Shown: positions 6,303-13,738 of the stretch, piece by piece | Position numbering within the stretch: position 1 is the first letter of the stretch | How the letters are laid out: each line of letters begins with the position of its first letter | Assembly: GCA_937895955.1 (NCBI GenBank) | Contig: CALAZI010000132.1 | Location: forward strand, 1-19,976 | DNA length: 19,976 nucleotides | From: an uncultured Alphaproteobacteria bacterium | GTDB lineage: Bacteria > Pseudomonadota > Alphaproteobacteria > Caulobacterales > Parvularculaceae | Direction of reading: 5' to 3' | The notes under the pieces: model-generated | Told to the model about the DNA's origin: nothing | Seen by the model: the letters and a program-made list of their open reading frames with translations, nothing else | Databases searched by the model: none | Position numbers and translations under genes: made by a program

Positions 6303-7028
6303 TCAGGCGCGTTGTCGCAGCAATTCAGCGGCGCGTCGCCGCGCTTCCGGAAGTTGCTGATTGGCGAGATGGAGAATGCGGGTCTCGATAAAATATCCGG
6401 TCGTTTCAAGGCCGTTAACCGCGTCTTGCATCGTCGCTTCCGCGCTTGAATCACGCAGGAACGCCGGCAAAGGCAGCATGCGGTCCTTGTAGGGCTCGCC
6501 GGCTTCAGCGCTGACGGCGGACGCTGATTTCGGCGACACGTAAAAGAGATTGTCGCGCGCACCGGTCGCCGCGCAGCGATCGAGCGTCAGGCCGAAACCA
6601 AGTTCCGCCAGCAAGCCGAGTTCCCAGCGCGCCATCAAGGCCGGCCAGATTTCAATCTCTTCAAGATGATCCAGCAGAATGCGCATCGTGTGATAGACGC
6701 GCGGATGCGCCTCGCGCTCCGGCAATGTCGCCGCGGCGACGGCGCAGGCGGCCGTCAAACCCGCAAGAGACAATCGGTCCTGCATCAGTTCGCCGGCGCG
6801 CGCATGGGTCAATTCAAGCGTGAAATGACCAAGGCTCTCCGCAAGCCGCCCTTTCCATGTCGCGCGAACGGAATTTCCAGGCTGCAGCACAGGGCGTTGC
6901 GTGCGCCCTTGTCCACCATAGACGAGCCCCGCCCATTTGCCGTGATGCGGCGTGAAGATATCTGCAACGGCGGCGGTTTCCCCATGCGCGCGCGCTGAAA
7001 GAACAATGCCGTCGTCGGTGAATTCCAT
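6303..7028 (-). CDS. recO: DNA repair protein RecO
   Basis: RecO works with RecR (and RecF) to load RecA onto SSB-coated gapped DNA. The 241-residue protein has the N-terminal OB-fold pattern (DDGIVLSARAHGETAAVADIFTPHHGKWAGLVYGG), a helical middle region, and the alphaproteobacterial-type segment LDRCAATGARDNLFYVSPKSASAVS where other RecO proteins have a zinc-finger. Length is normal. It is the last gene of the rpoZ-to-recO run. In the usual alphaproteobacterial order era directly precedes recO, but here a P450 gene intervenes and ends eight bases before the recO start. The ribosome site for ATG 7028 is weak (GATGGA), so translation may depend on ribosomes finishing the P450 gene. Confidence 0.94.
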   Translation of the reverse strand: MEFTDDGIVLSARAHGETAAVADIFTPHHGKWAGLVYGGQGRTQRPVLQPGNSVRATWKGRLAESLGHFTLELTHARAGELMQDRLSLAGLTAACAVAAATLPEREAHPRVYHTMRILLDHLEEIEIWPALMARWELGLLAELGFGLTLDRCAATGARDNLFYVSPKSASAVSAEAGEPYKDRMLPLPAFLRDSSAEATMQDAVNGLETTGYFIETRILHLANQQLPEARRRAAELLRQRA

Positions 7029-7036
7029 TCATTCCA

Positions 7037-8254
7037 TCAATGAAATTCGACGGTCATCGCGTCTATATGACGGATCGCCGCCGTGCCGCGGATCTTCGGC
7101 GGGTCGCCGATCATTTTCACATTCGGCGAAAGGCGCGCAATCGTCGCGATCGATTCCTCCATTTCGGCGCGCGCGAGCGCTTCGCCGAGACAGCGATGCG
7201 CGCCGCCGCCAAAGGCGATGTTCCATTTCGGCAGGCCGCCGCGGCGAATATTGAACGCATCGGGATCCGGATAGATCTCAGGATCGCGCAATCCTGAAAG
7301 GACCGATATTGAGACGACGCGGCCTTCGGGAATGACGACGCCCTCAATCTCAAGCGGCCGCAGCGTGAAGCGAGGCACCGACCCGACTGGAGGATCGAAG
7401 CGCAGCCCCTCCTCGACGGCCGGTTTCTTCCAGGCGTCAGGGTCGGCGCAGAGGAGCGCCCATTGATCGGGATTCTGGAGAAGCTGCGACAGGACGGCCG
7501 CCGTCCCCGTGCGCGTCGTATCGGACCCGGCGAGGATGACGCCCGCCATCTGCATGCGGATTTCTTCCTCTGTCAGCTCGCCCGCCGCCGCCGTCGCCTG
7601 CGCATAGGAGGTGAGAAAATCCTCGCGCGGATGTTTCCGGCGATCGTCGAGCAGGTCCTTTACGTAATTGTCGAGCGCAGCGACGCCGGCGTCGATTTCG
7701 GGAAGCTCGTCATTCTGGAAAAAGCCGATGCCGCGCGCAGCGTCCGCCACCCATTTTGAAAATTTCGGCCAGTCTTCGGGCGGCGCGCCGATAATCTCCG
7801 CGATGATGCGCGCGGGGATGGCGCGACTGAAAGCGTCAAGGAAATTGACCGGCCCCTTGCGGCGATGCGCCTCGATAACCTCGCCTGCGATCTCACAAAC
7901 GCGCGGGCGCATGCCGTCCATCAGCTTGTAGGCGAAGGTTCGCGCCATAGGCGCGCGGCGACGGCGGTGCACCTCGCCATTCGCAAACAGCATCGCGTTT
8001 TTATAAAGATCAAATAGCGGCCCTGATGAAATGCCGCGCAGCATCATGCCTTCAAGCTCGAACTGGCGCGTATTGTCGTTGTCGAGAAGCATGTCCATAT
8101 ATTTGTGCTTCAGGACGACATAGACGCCGATATCGGTGATCGCGACGGCGGATTTATCGCGCAGTGATTTATAATAGGCGTGCGGCGTTTCGTAAGAAAT
8201 GGCGGAGTCGATGAGGATCGGCTCTTTCGTCATGGTCTGGCTGTTTGCGGACAT
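7037..8254 (-). CDS. Cytochrome P450
   Basis: A 405-residue soluble bacterial P450, a haem mono-oxygenase that needs a ferredoxin partner; none is encoded in this window. Seen in order: C-helix GEVHRRRRAP (93-102), I-helix oxygen-activation motif AGSDTT (242-247), ExxR at Glu282-Arg285, and the haem-ligand loop FGGGAHRCLG (348-357) with Cys355 as the axial thiolate. All key residues are intact, so the enzyme should be active. The substrate is not deducible. Start ATG 8254 is chosen over the longer frame because AGGAG (8261-8265) lies six adenines upstream. The gene sits between era (44 bases upstream) and recO (eight bases downstream), an unusual place for a P450. Confidence 0.96.
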   Translation of the reverse strand: MSANSQTMTKEPILIDSAISYETPHAYYKSLRDKSAVAITDIGVYVVLKHKYMDMLLDNDNTRQFELEGMMLRGISSGPLFDLYKNAMLFANGEVHRRRRAPMARTFAYKLMDGMRPRVCEIAGEVIEAHRRKGPVNFLDAFSRAIPARIIAEIIGAPPEDWPKFSKWVADAARGIGFFQNDELPEIDAGVAALDNYVKDLLDDRRKHPREDFLTSYAQATAAAGELTEEEIRMQMAGVILAGSDTTRTGTAAVLSQLLQNPDQWALLCADPDAWKKPAVEEGLRFDPPVGSVPRFTLRPLEIEGVVIPEGRVVSISVLSGLRDPEIYPDPDAFNIRRGGLPKWNIAFGGGAHRCLGEALARAEMEESIATIARLSPNVKMIGDPPKIRGTAAIRHIDAMTVEFH

Positions 8255-8260
8255 TTTTTT

Positions 8261-8265
8261 CTCCT
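8261..8265 (-). promoter_or_regulatory. Strong A-rich ribosome binding site of the P450 gene
   Basis: The minus strand reads AAAAGGAG followed by six adenines and ATG. The unstructured A-rich spacer and good Shine-Dalgarno match are stronger than those of most genes in this run and suggest that the P450 is translated independently and efficiently. Confidence 0.7.
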
Positions 8266-8286
8266 TTTGGGGGAGCTTCGCACAGC

Positions 8287-8305
8287 CGATTGACGACCTC
8301 AATCG
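8287..8305. repeat. Inverted repeat at the era stop, upstream of the P450 gene
   Basis: CGATTGA (8287-8293) and TCAATCG (8299-8305) are a perfect seven-base inverted repeat with a five-base centre. The era stop codon lies inside it. It is 33 bases before the P450 start. There is no following T run, so it is not an intrinsic terminator. It could be an operator or an RNA-processing hairpin. It resembles the FNR/CRP-family TTGA...TCAA layout, but the spacing is one base too short. Confidence 0.45.
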
Positions 8306-9210
8306 ACGATATCGAGCCCCATCTCGCGATAGCGCGCTGCCTCGTTCGCCCAGCCCTCACGCACATTGACGTTGAGGAAGAGGTGAACCGGCTCGCCGTA
8401 GATTTCGGAAAGCTCCTTGCGCGAGGCTTCTCCGATCGCTTTCAGGGTTTGGCCCCCTTTGCCGAGGACGATCGGTCGATGGCCTTCCCGGCTGACATAG
8501 ATCGTCTGTTCGATGCGAAGCTCGCCTTTTTTCGTCTTGCCCCACGATGTCGTTTCAACGGTCGATTCGTAGGGAAGCTCCTCGTGCAATCGCTTGAAGA
8601 GTTTTTCCCGCGTCACTTCAGCGGCCATCAGGCGGTCGGAAATATCCGATAGCTGGTCCTCAGGATACATCCACTCGCCGGGGGGCGCCTTGTCGACAAG
8701 CCATGATTTGAGGTCGGCGACGCCGTCGCCGTTTTCGGCCGAGATCAGGAACGTGTTCTCGAATATTCCATGCGCGCCCAAGTCGGCGATCAGCTTCAAA
8801 AGCTTCGACCGCGCGACCTTGTCGATCTTGTTGAGAACGAGAACAACCTTCGCGCCGCGCTTTTTCAATTCATCGAGAATGCGGTCGGTGTCTTCGGTCG
8901 ATTTCGAAGGTCCGGCGAGCATCGACGCCGCATCGACGACCAGGAGGATCGCATCGGCGTCTTCTATCCCTTCCCAGGCGGCGGCGACCATGGAACGGTC
9001 AAGCCGGCGGCGCGGCGTGAAAATCCCCGGCGTGTCGATGAAAACAAGCTGGGCGTCGCCTTCGACTGCGACGCCGCGAATGCGCGCGCGCGTCGTTTGC
9101 ACCTTTTGCGTGACAATCGACACTTTCGTCCCGACAAGCGCGTTGACGAGGGTCGATTTTCCAGCGTTTGGCGCGCCGATGACGGCGATGAAGGCGCTGC
9201 GTTTACTCAC
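8299..9210 (-). CDS. era: GTPase Era, 16S rRNA-binding ribosome assembly factor
   Basis: Era binds the 3' end of 16S rRNA and promotes 30S maturation. The 303-residue protein has all G motifs: G1 GAPNAGKST (12-20), G2 threonine in QTTRARIRG, G3 DTPG (59-62), G4 NKID (127-130), then a C-terminal KH domain with the GKGGQTLKAIGE signature. The frame is open for another 125 codons upstream, but these overlap rnc. The true start is GTG at 9210, giving VSKRSAFIAVIGAPN and an eight-base overlap with the end of rnc. This rnc-era pairing is conserved in proteobacteria. Confidence 0.97.
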   Translation of the reverse strand: MSKRSAFIAVIGAPNAGKSTLVNALVGTKVSIVTQKVQTTRARIRGVAVEGDAQLVFIDTPGIFTPRRRLDRSMVAAAWEGIEDADAILLVVDAASMLAGPSKSTEDTDRILDELKKRGAKVVLVLNKIDKVARSKLLKLIADLGAHGIFENTFLISAENGDGVADLKSWLVDKAPPGEWMYPEDQLSDISDRLMAAEVTREKLFKRLHEELPYESTVETTSWGKTKKGELRIEQTIYVSREGHRPIVLGKGGQTLKAIGEASRKELSEIYGEPVHLFLNVNVREGWANEAARYREMGLDIVD

Positions 9211-9898
9211 CGTCCACCCATACTTTCTCGCGCACCAGAAACGACGACGCTGCGGCCATTTGCGCGGCGCGTTTGGACTGTCCTTCCGCACGCACGGGCT
9301 CAAAACCCTTGACGTGAACGTCAATCGTAAAGGCGGGCGCATGAGCCGGACCTTCGGCGTTGACGACGTCATATTTCGGCGCGCCGAGCCCGCGCTCCTG
9401 GCTCCACTCCTGCAGCGTCGTCTTGGCGTCGCGATGGCGCTTTGAAAGCGTTTCAAGGTTCGGCGTCCAGAACAGGTCGAAGGCTTTCCTCGCCGCCTCA
9501 AGACCGCCGTCGATGTAAAGCGCGCCGAGCAACGCCTCGCAAACATCGCCGAGTATCGCTTTTTTCCGACGACCGCCGGATTCATCTTCCTGCGCCGACA
9601 TCTTGATCAGCGCGTCGAGACCGAAGGCGAGCGCCGCCTTGGCGCAGGTTTCCTTGCGAACCAGCGCATTATACCGCGGCGCAAGATCGCCCTCGCGCAT
9701 TTTCGGGTATTTCCGCCACAGCGCCTCAGCCGTCAAAACGCCGAGAACCCGATCGCCTAGAAATTCAAGCCGTTCAAGATCGCCGATCTTCGACGACGCG
9801 GCGAGGCTTGAATGCGTCAACGCGCGTTTCAAAAGATTCTGATCGGCGAAATGATAGCCGATCTTTTCTTGCAGGGCGGCAAGACGTTTCGCGCTCAT
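9203..9898 (-). CDS. rnc: Ribonuclease III
   Basis: RNase III cleaves double-stranded RNA, including rRNA precursors. The 231-residue protein has an N-terminal endonuclease domain with signature ERLEFLGDRVLG (42-53) and the second metal-site segment LGDVCEALLGALYID (116-130). Acidic catalytic residues Glu45, Asp49, Asp118 and Glu121 correspond to the E. coli set. A C-terminal double-stranded RNA-binding domain follows (about 155-226, TTLQEWSQERG to KRAAQMAAASSFL). Arg50 in place of the common serine is typical of alphaproteobacteria as far as I know. Start ATG 9898 overlaps the lepB stop by four bases (ATGA), and the end overlaps era by eight. Confidence 0.97.
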   Translation of the reverse strand: MSAKRLAALQEKIGYHFADQNLLKRALTHSSLAASSKIGDLERLEFLGDRVLGVLTAEALWRKYPKMREGDLAPRYNALVRKETCAKAALAFGLDALIKMSAQEDESGGRRKKAILGDVCEALLGALYIDGGLEAARKAFDLFWTPNLETLSKRHRDAKTTLQEWSQERGLGAPKYDVVNAEGPAHAPAFTIDVHVKGFEPVRAEGQSKRAAQMAAASSFLVREKVWVDGE

Positions 9899-10725
9899 CT
9901 TACCGGATCAAAAATGCGCCCATAGCGGATGGCGAACGGCCATTTCCAGATTTCCCACAACGCCGTATCCTTGCCGTCGACGGAGAAAAAGATGCGCTCG
10001 GCGCGGCCGACAATGTCTTCCGCCGGAACGTACAGAACCTGCGGCGTGCGGCTGTCCTGCGACTGGTCGCGATTATCGCCCATCATGAAATAATGGCCGG
10101 CCGGCACCAGATAGGGGCCTACGTCATCGCGGTCGCCTTCATCGCCGTCGCATTCCTGCACGAGATAGCTGACGCCGTTCGGCAGCGTTTCGCGGTACAT
10201 GACCGCTTGAGAGCGATGGTAATAACCGCAGTCAGTCTCAACCATGCCGAGCGATTCTTTTTGCACCGGCTCGCCGTTGATATGAAGCCGCCCGTCGATC
10301 ATGTCGATACGGTCGCCGGGCATGCCGATGATGCGTTTGATGTAATCCTTGTTGCCGTCCTTGCGCGCCTTGAAGACGACGATCTCGCCGCGCTTGGGTC
10401 CGTTGCCGGCCAATATGCGTCCATGCATGTCCATCCTCGTGAAGGGATAGATCAGCGAGGCGCGCGAATAGCCGTAGGTCGGCTTGGACACGAACAGGAA
10501 GTCGCCGACTTCAAGCGTCGGCTTCATCGAGCCTGAGGGAATGTTGAAGGGCTGGAAAATGACGATCCTCAGGACGAGCGCGATCGCGACCGCGTAAAAG
10601 ACCGTCTTGGCGAGATCCCATGCTTCCTCGACCGCCGTCATGGGCGCGGCGGCGCTTTCCGCCGGTTTGTCTTTCGGCTTGCCCCCGCCAAGCTTCAGAT
10701 CGCCAATCTTGAAATCGAACGCCAT
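9895..10725 (-). CDS. lepB: Signal peptidase I
   Basis: LepB is the membrane serine protease that removes signal peptides from Sec- and Tat-exported proteins. The 276-residue protein has a cytoplasmic N-terminal segment of about 38 residues, one membrane helix near 41-57 (TVFYAVAIALVLRIVIF), the nucleophile motif PSGSMKPTL with Ser66, the general-base motif DYIKRIIGMPGD with Lys130, and the GDNRDQSQDSR box near 217-227. The N terminus contains a small internal echo, FKIGDLKLGGGKPKDK. It lies 34 bases after acpS and overlaps rnc by four bases, the standard alphaproteobacterial lepB-rnc-era arrangement. Confidence 0.97.
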   Translation of the reverse strand: MAFDFKIGDLKLGGGKPKDKPAESAAAPMTAVEEAWDLAKTVFYAVAIALVLRIVIFQPFNIPSGSMKPTLEVGDFLFVSKPTYGYSRASLIYPFTRMDMHGRILAGNGPKRGEIVVFKARKDGNKDYIKRIIGMPGDRIDMIDGRLHINGEPVQKESLGMVETDCGYYHRSQAVMYRETLPNGVSYLVQECDGDEGDRDDVGPYLVPAGHYFMMGDNRDQSQDSRTPQVLYVPAEDIVGRAERIFFSVDGKDTALWEIWKWPFAIRYGRIFDPVR

Positions 10726-10759
10726 TCCTACAGAACCCCTGCTCTCTAGCGGCCAGCCC

Positions 10760-11173
10760 TTATGCCGGGCTTTGACCCGCCGGACGAGCGTAGATGATCA
10801 CGATCGCCTGGGCCAAGGGGAACTCGTCCGTAATGGTCAGGTGAATGTCGGCGATGTGGCCCGCCGGGGTGATTTCTTCAAGCCTTTTCAAGGCCCCCCC
10901 GTCGAGTTTGAGGGTCGGTTTGCCGCCCGGCAGGTTCACGACCCCCATATCCCGCCAGAATACCCCCCGCGACAGGCCGGTCCCAAGGGCCTTGGCGCAG
11001 GCCTCCTTGGCGGCGAATCGCTTGGCGTAGGAGGCCGCGCGCTGGGCGCGGCGGTCGGATTTCGCCCGCTCGACCTCGGTGAAGACCCGGTTCGTGAACC
11101 GATCCCCATGGCGGGCCAGCGTCTTTTCGATACGCTGAATGTCGATCAGGTCGTTGCCGATGCCGATGATCAA
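10760..11173 (-). CDS. acpS: Holo-[acyl-carrier-protein] synthase
   Basis: AcpS moves 4'-phosphopantetheine from CoA to the serine of acyl carrier protein and so activates fatty acid synthesis. The 137-residue protein starts with MIIGIGNDLIDI, containing the metal ligand Asp8, and has the second family motif RFAAKEACAKALGTG with Glu57. The start codon is TTG at 11173, four bases after the GNAT stop codon; no closer ATG fits the conserved N terminus. An AGGA lies about ten bases upstream. In related genomes acpS follows pdxJ directly; here two enzymes are inserted between them. Confidence 0.95.
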   Translation of the reverse strand: MIIGIGNDLIDIQRIEKTLARHGDRFTNRVFTEVERAKSDRRAQRAASYAKRFAAKEACAKALGTGLSRGVFWRDMGVVNLPGGKPTLKLDGGALKRLEEITPAGHIADIHLTITDEFPLAQAIVIIYARPAGQSPA

Positions 11174-11177
11174 GGTG

Positions 11178-11633
11178 TCAAATCCTGCGGGTCATGAAGA
11201 TGCTGTTCGGATCCGGCCGATAGTCGCCAAAGGGCGGACATTCGGCAAATCCGTTCGCCGCATAAAGCCGTCGCGCCGGGGCGAAATAGTCCATTGACCC
11301 GGTTTCGAGGCTGAGCCGTTCAATCCCCGCTTGGCGGGCACGTTCCATAATGACGGCGAGAATCGCTCCGCCGACGCCGCGGCGGCGCGCGCGTTCGGAC
11401 GTGTGCATGGACTTCACTTCGCCATGCGCTTCATCAATGCGCTTCCACGCGCCGACGCCGAGCAGCACGTCGACATCCCAGGCGGAAAAAAATTCGATGT
11501 CTTCTTCCTTCAGGCGAGACACGCAAAAATAATGACAACTGCCTTTCGGCGTCACCTCTTCGTTCATCGCCGCATGATGCTCGAGCAAGGCAAGCACTCG
11601 CGGCTCGTCGAGCCCGCCGTCTCGAATATCCAT
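11178..11633 (-). CDS. GNAT family N-acetyltransferase
   Basis: A 151-residue protein of the GCN5-related fold. Acetyl-CoA motif A is visible as RARRRGVGGAILAVIMERAR (81-100), preceded by GEVKSMHT (71-78). The C terminus has LSLETGSMDYFAPARRLY and the segment NGFAECPPFGDYRPDPNSIFM, which resembles the YsnE-like group of GNAT proteins. The acceptor substrate is unknown. I chose ATG 11633 over the longer frame (11687) because the conserved part begins there, and the longer version would overlap the GST gene. The GST stop is seven bases upstream and acpS begins four bases downstream, so all three are probably co-translated. Confidence 0.87.
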   Translation of the reverse strand: MDIRDGGLDEPRVLALLEHHAAMNEEVTPKGSCHYFCVSRLKEEDIEFFSAWDVDVLLGVGAWKRIDEAHGEVKSMHTSERARRRGVGGAILAVIMERARQAGIERLSLETGSMDYFAPARRLYAANGFAECPPFGDYRPDPNSIFMTRRI

Positions 11634-11640
11634 CACGGCT

Positions 11641-12387
11641 TCATCCAATCTGGGACATCGGGCCCTTGCGGGGCGTTTTTTCCGCATAGGTTTCTTCGGT
11701 AAGCCTCAAACCCAGCTCGGCGGCGACTTGCCGCCGTTCAACGATCGGCGTCTTAAGGAGGCGGTCCGACCATTGATTGGCGAGCGCAAGCGGCGGCTCT
11801 TCCTCAGCGCGCGCCAGCCAAGCTCTGGTATTCGGCCAGCGCGCAGCATCTGGAGTCCAGCCGACATACGCCATATTGCGGAACATTGCGGCAATCGTGA
11901 TGTCCGCAAGGCCGAATGCGCCGCAGAAAAAACCTTCCTCCGGCGCCTCCGCTTCAAGGAAATCCATGATCTCTGCGACATCGCCGTCGCAATGACGGTT
12001 GAAAGCGTCCCAATCAGGCTGGGTCTTGAAGACCATCGGCTCGACGATCATTTTTGCAAACCCCTTCCAGATAAAGGCGTCGCCGATCCTCGTGTCCGAA
12101 TATTCTTCAAGCCATCGCGCTCGCGCCCGGGTCTTTGGATCAGGCCCAAGCGCCGGCGGCGACGGCCACACCTCTTCGATGTATTGCGCGATAACTGAGG
12201 AATCGTTGAGAACAGTGTCGCTGTCGATGAAGACGGGAATACGCCTCAGGGGCGACAATTTCGAAAAACGTTCGTCTCCAAAAAAGGGCGTAATCGGATC
12301 GACCGCGAACGGAACGTGCTTGAGATTCAGAAGAACGATAATCTTTTTCACATACGGCGATATGGGCGAACCGATAATCTGAATCAT
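11641..12387 (-). CDS. Glutathione S-transferase family protein
   Basis: A 248-residue two-domain protein. The N-terminal thioredoxin-like half has GSPISPYVKKI (6-16), where a serine would activate glutathione, the cis-proline in RIPVF (Pro51) and the glutathione-contact motif LNDSSVIAQYIEE (60-72). The helical C-terminal half follows, with FGLADITIAAMF as the N-capping box. Reaction partners are unknown; glutathione conjugation or a peroxide or isomerase role are all possible. The start ATG at 12387 shares its first base with the pdxJ stop (TGATG); an in-frame TTG lies just before it at 12390. It forms an inserted pair with the GNAT gene between pdxJ and acpS. Confidence 0.9.
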   Translation of the reverse strand: MIQIIGSPISPYVKKIIVLLNLKHVPFAVDPITPFFGDERFSKLSPLRRIPVFIDSDTVLNDSSVIAQYIEEVWPSPPALGPDPKTRARARWLEEYSDTRIGDAFIWKGFAKMIVEPMVFKTQPDWDAFNRHCDGDVAEIMDFLEAEAPEEGFFCGAFGLADITIAAMFRNMAYVGWTPDAARWPNTRAWLARAEEEPPLALANQWSDRLLKTPIVERRQVAAELGLRLTEETYAEKTPRKGPMSQIG

Positions 12388-13148
12388 CAATAAAGCCCTC
12401 CCGTTCGCGCGTCCCGCATGAGCCGCTTCATCTCTTTCACGCTTTCGGCGAGCCCCATGAACACCGCCTCGCCGATGAGGAAATGGCCGATATTGAGCTC
12501 GACGATTTCCGGTATCGCCGCGACCGGCTGGACGTTGTGAAAGGTCAGGCCGTGGCCGGCGTGCACTTCGAGCCCCAGCGAATGAGCGTGCGCCGCCGCC
12601 TTTCTGATCAGCTCAAGCTCGTGCTTGATCTTTGAATTCGTCGTCGTCAGGCAGGCTTCGTGATAGGCGCCGGCGTGGATTTCAACAACCGGCGCGCCGA
12701 CGCGCTTTGCAGCCTCGATTTGTCGCGCGTCCGGATCGACGAACAGCGATACGCGAACGCCGAGATCGCCAAGCGATTGAACAAAGGGCGCGATGAATGT
12801 TTCCTGCCCCGCGACGTCGAGGCCGCCTTCCGTCGTTTTTTCCTCGCGATTTTCCGGAACGATGCAACAGGCGTGCGGGCGGATGTCTGTCGCGAGCATG
12901 TGCATCTCGGCGGTCGCCGCCATCTCAAAATTGAGCGGCAGCGGGATTTCATCCTTCAAGCGGCGCATGTCGTCGTCGCGAATGTGACGCCGGTCGCCGC
13001 GCAGATGCGCGGTGATCCCGTCAGCGCCGGCGATCATGGCGAGTTCCGCCGCTTTGACGGGGTCGGGATGATCGCCGCCGCGCGCATTCCGGATCGTCGC
13101 GACATGGTCGATATTGACGCCGAGGCGCAAAGGCTTTTTCGCGCTCAT
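12387..13148 (-). CDS. pdxJ: Pyridoxine 5'-phosphate synthase
   Basis: PdxJ condenses 1-deoxyxylulose 5-phosphate with 3-amino-2-oxopropyl phosphate to make pyridoxine 5'-phosphate, the last ring-forming step of DXP-dependent vitamin B6 synthesis. The 253-residue TIM barrel shows LGVNIDHVATIRNARGG (9-25), ITAHLRGDRRHI, LNFEMAATAEM, ALTTTN-like CLTTTN, EVHAGHGLTFHNV and the phosphate-site segment ELNIGHFLIGEAVFMGL. Length and motifs are normal. It overlaps pyrE by four bases (ATGA, 13145-13148) and its stop overlaps the GST start. Confidence 0.97.
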   Translation of the reverse strand: MSAKKPLRLGVNIDHVATIRNARGGDHPDPVKAAELAMIAGADGITAHLRGDRRHIRDDDMRRLKDEIPLPLNFEMAATAEMHMLATDIRPHACCIVPENREEKTTEGGLDVAGQETFIAPFVQSLGDLGVRVSLFVDPDARQIEAAKRVGAPVVEIHAGAYHEACLTTTNSKIKHELELIRKAAAHAHSLGLEVHAGHGLTFHNVQPVAAIPEIVELNIGHFLIGEAVFMGLAESVKEMKRLMRDARTGGLY

Positions 13149-13738
13149 GCCGACTGACTGACGCCCCTGCTGCCCGGTTTCACCGCAGGCGTATTGGCGA
13201 TATGCGCCGGCAGCTTGTCGGCCGGCCAGGCTTCGACATTGAGTTCGGCGAGCGGGATCAGCGGCACGTCGAAATCCGCCTTGCCGCCGGAGCGGTCAAT
13301 GAAACAGGCGAGCGCGACGACATCGGCGCCGGCCTTCCTGACGGCGTCGATCGCCTCGCGCGCGGAAAGGCCGGTCGAAACGATATCCTCAACGACGAGA
13401 ACCCTCGCGCCTTTCGGAACGGAAAAGCCGCGGCGCAACTGGAACGCGCCGTCGACCCGCTCGACGAACATGAAAGGAACCTTGAGCCAGCGCGCCGTCT
13501 CGTAGCCGTAGATGATCGCGCCCATCGCCGGCGAAATGACGAGGTCAATCGCGCCGCCGACTTCATCCCGCGCCTTTTCAGCCAGCGCCTTGCAGAGCCT
13601 CGCCGTTCGATCCGGATACATCGAAACGATCGATTTGTTGAGATAGGTATCGCTGTGAAGGCCGGACGAGAGAATAAAATGCCCGCGCATCAACGCGCCC
13701 GCTTCCTCGAACTCTTTCAGCACGTCAGCGGTCTGCAT
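13145..13738 (-). CDS. pyrE: Orotate phosphoribosyltransferase
   Basis: PyrE converts orotate plus PRPP to OMP in pyrimidine synthesis. The 197-residue protein has FILSSGLHSDTYLN (21-34), the flexible-loop region FVERVDGAFQLRRGF (91-105) and the PRPP-binding signature VLVVEDIVSTGLSAREA (113-129). It belongs to the form with LRRGF rather than the longer Lys-rich loop of E. coli PyrE. The frame is open further upstream to 13876, but the conserved start is ATG 13738, with GAGAGG nine bases or so before it. It overlaps the rsh 3' end by 14 bases, which links pyrimidine synthesis to the stringent-response gene. Confidence 0.95.
   Translation of the reverse strand: MQTADVLKEFEEAGALMRGHFILSSGLHSDTYLNKSIVSMYPDRTARLCKALAEKARDEVGGAIDLVISPAMGAIIYGYETARWLKVPFMFVERVDGAFQLRRGFSVPKGARVLVVEDIVSTGLSAREAIDAVRKAGADVVALACFIDRSGGKADFDVPLIPLAELNVEAWPADKLPAHIANTPAVKPGSRGVSQSA

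Noticed and set aside
8287..8305. An FNR-type anaerobic operator before the P450 gene
   Set aside because: The half-sites TTGA and TCAA are separated by five bases rather than the six of the FNR consensus, so naming the regulator is not justified.
9211..9585. A 125-codon N-terminal extension of the era frame
   Set aside because: It lies inside rnc in another frame, has shadow-like Arg/Ser composition, and Era homologues start at the GTG at 9210.
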